A program made the translations under genes and the position numbers. From Clostridiaceae bacterium (GTDB lineage: Bacteria; Bacillota; Clostridia; UBA1212; DUPL01), in contig JAAYLF010000274.1 of the NCBI GenBank assembly GCA_012522035.1, positions 1 through 6,912 on the forward strand: a stretch of 6,912 nucleotides of DNA, read 5' to 3'. The notes under the pieces were generated by a model. That model saw only the letters and a program-made list of their open reading frames with translations, was not told the origin of the DNA and did not search any database. Positions 5,881-6,912 of this stretch are shown here, piece after piece. The first letter of the stretch is position 1; every line of letters begins with the position of its first letter.

Positions 5881-6912
5881 TTAACAATCACAACCATTCT
5901 TAACACTCTTGTTAATAACCGAGTGTATAATATCCATTGCTTCGTCCAGCAGTTCATATGTATGAGTTGCCATCAAGCTGATTCTAAGCAGGCAGTTGCC
6001 ATCAGGAGCTGCCGGCGGAAGAACAGGATTTAAATAGACACCTGCATCGTAAATTTCCTTTGCTCTTATGAGTGTTGTCTCAAAATCATATGTATAGAAT
6101 GGGATAATAGGTGTTGTATATACGGATTCTCTGACCGGAATTCCCCTTTCCTTAAGCCCATTTCTCATGTATAGCGCCAAATCCGACAATCTAGAAACCA
6201 GCTCGGGATTCTTCTTTATAACACGTAATGCTGCCAAAGCCGCCGCACATGATGCGGGTGGAATTGAGGCTGAGAAGATAAAAGGTCTTGAGTTGTGTTT
6301 AATATACTCAATAACATACTTGTCCGATGCCACAAAGCCACCGAGACTAGCCAGAGATTTGCTAAATGTACTCATTATTATATCCGTCTCCTCTGTCAGC
6401 CCAAAGTGTTCCGCCGTTCCCCTGCCACCATTTCCAAGAACACCAAATCCATGGGCGTCATCCACCATAGTGACTGCATTATACTTCCTGGCCAACTCAA
6501 CAATTTTGGGAAGATTACAAATATCTCCACTCATGCTGAACACACCATCTGTGATAATAATCTTGCCGGCATCCAGAGGAAGCTTTGCAAGGCACTGCTC
6601 CAAATCCTCCATATCGTCATGTTTGTAGCGGACGGTTTTGCCAAAACTCAACCTGCACCCGTCGTATATGCTTGCATGATTCTCCCTGTCACTAATAATA
6701 TAGTCGTGTCGCCCTACAATGGCACTAATAATGCCGAGATTTGTCTGGAAGCCCGACGGAAATGTGCATGCAGCTTCCTTGCCAACGAATTCAGCCAACT
6801 CTTCTTCAAGCTGTAAATGCATGTCCAAGGTACCATTTAAAAAACGAGATCCGGAGCAACCTGTACCGTATTTTTCAATAGCTTTAATAGCCGCTTTCAT
6901 AACTTCAGGGTG
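5881..6912 (-). CDS. Alpha-oxoamine synthase resembling serine palmitoyltransferase (5' partial)
   Basis: This PLP-dependent fold-type I enzyme condenses an amino acid with an acyl thioester, releasing CO2. The window shows 343 residues. The frame stays open to the edge (HPEV before the first internal Met), so the true start lies outside, probably 50-60 residues upstream for a family length near 400. Numbering from the edge: YGTGCSGSRFLNGTLDMH (15-32), cofactor-stacking His79 (ENHAS), DDAHGFG (151-157) and Lys185 in TFSKSLASLGG (codon 6358-6360), which forms the Schiff base. The late segments NPVLPPAAP and LLRISLMATHTYELLDEA resemble Bacteroidetes serine palmitoyltransferases, as I recall them, more than BioF or Kbl. 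Acyl and amino acid substrates are not proven. It directly abuts the SDR gene, forming a synthase-reductase pair. Confidence 0.85.
   Translation of the reverse strand, partial: HPEVMKAAIKAIEKYGTGCSGSRFLNGTLDMHLQLEEELAEFVGKEAACTFPSGFQTNLGIISAIVGRHDYIISDRENHASIYDGCRLSFGKTVRYKHDDMEDLEQCLAKLPLDAGKIIITDGVFSMSGDICNLPKIVELARKYNAVTMVDDAHGFGVLGNGGRGTAEHFGLTEETDIIMSTFSKSLASLGGFVASDKYVIEYIKHNSRPFIFSASIPPASCAAALAALRVIKKNPELVSRLSDLALYMRNGLKERGIPVRESVYTTPIIPFYTYDFETTLIRAKEIYDAGVYLNPVLPPAAPDGNCLLRISLMATHTYELLDEAMDIIHSVINKSVKNGCDC

Noticed and set aside
6167..6816. Two long plus-strand open frames opposite the synthase
   Set aside because: Both are antisense shadows of the conserved synthase coding sequence.
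5881..6900. ATG at 6898-6900 as the true start of the synthase
   Set aside because: The frame stays open to the window edge with family-like residues (HPEV), and the first 50-60 residues of the family are missing.

Overview
The window is low-GC DNA with Firmicutes-style signals: strong AAAGGAG/AAAGGTGG ribosome binding sites, TTTACA/TATAAT-type sigma-A promoters and A/T-rich spacers. The gene content is a TasA-like protein with a SipW-type signal peptide, a DUF1576-like membrane protein and an AraC-aminoglycoside phosphotransferase fusion remnant. This points to a member of the Clostridia. I cannot name the species from sequence alone.

Left part (1-1568). The first 240 bases hold the wreck of an AraC-type DNA-binding domain. 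It leads, after a one-base frame break, into an intact aminoglycoside phosphotransferase (APH)-like kinase domain. In relatives these two halves form one protein. Here the kinase half has its own good ribosome binding site before a TTG codon and may still be made. A terminator follows. The next 250 bases carry no recognisable gene, only an imperfect direct repeat and a short decayed reading frame. That frame is fused tail-to-tail with the 3' end of the next gene.

Middle part (1492-3834). A truncated TasA/camelysin-like secreted protein runs leftward. Diverging from it, a strong promoter drives a two-gene operon: an internally duplicated multi-pass membrane protein (DUF1576 type) and a 114-residue soluble protein of unknown function, whose start overlaps the membrane protein's stop.

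Right part (3868-6912). A second strong promoter drives an acyltransferase-3 membrane enzyme. Its frame breaks at a run of six T; one extra T would restore a normal 348-residue protein. A hairpin terminator separates it from a convergent, tightly coupled gene pair on the minus strand: a PLP-dependent alpha-oxoamine synthase closely resembling bacterial serine palmitoyltransferase (5' end outside the window), then a classical short-chain dehydrogenase/reductase. Condensation of an amino acid with an acyl thioester followed by ketone reduction is the logic of the first two steps of sphingoid-base synthesis. The pair is therefore a candidate long-chain amino-alcohol pathway in a Gram-positive organism.

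Three of the eight genes are visibly broken or truncated, so this looks like an accessory, decaying stretch of chromosome. I see no CRISPR array, tRNA, rRNA or intact mobile element. No complete new system can be demonstrated. The best leads are the synthase/reductase pair, the DUF1576 plus small-protein operon, and the T-tract break in the acyltransferase.
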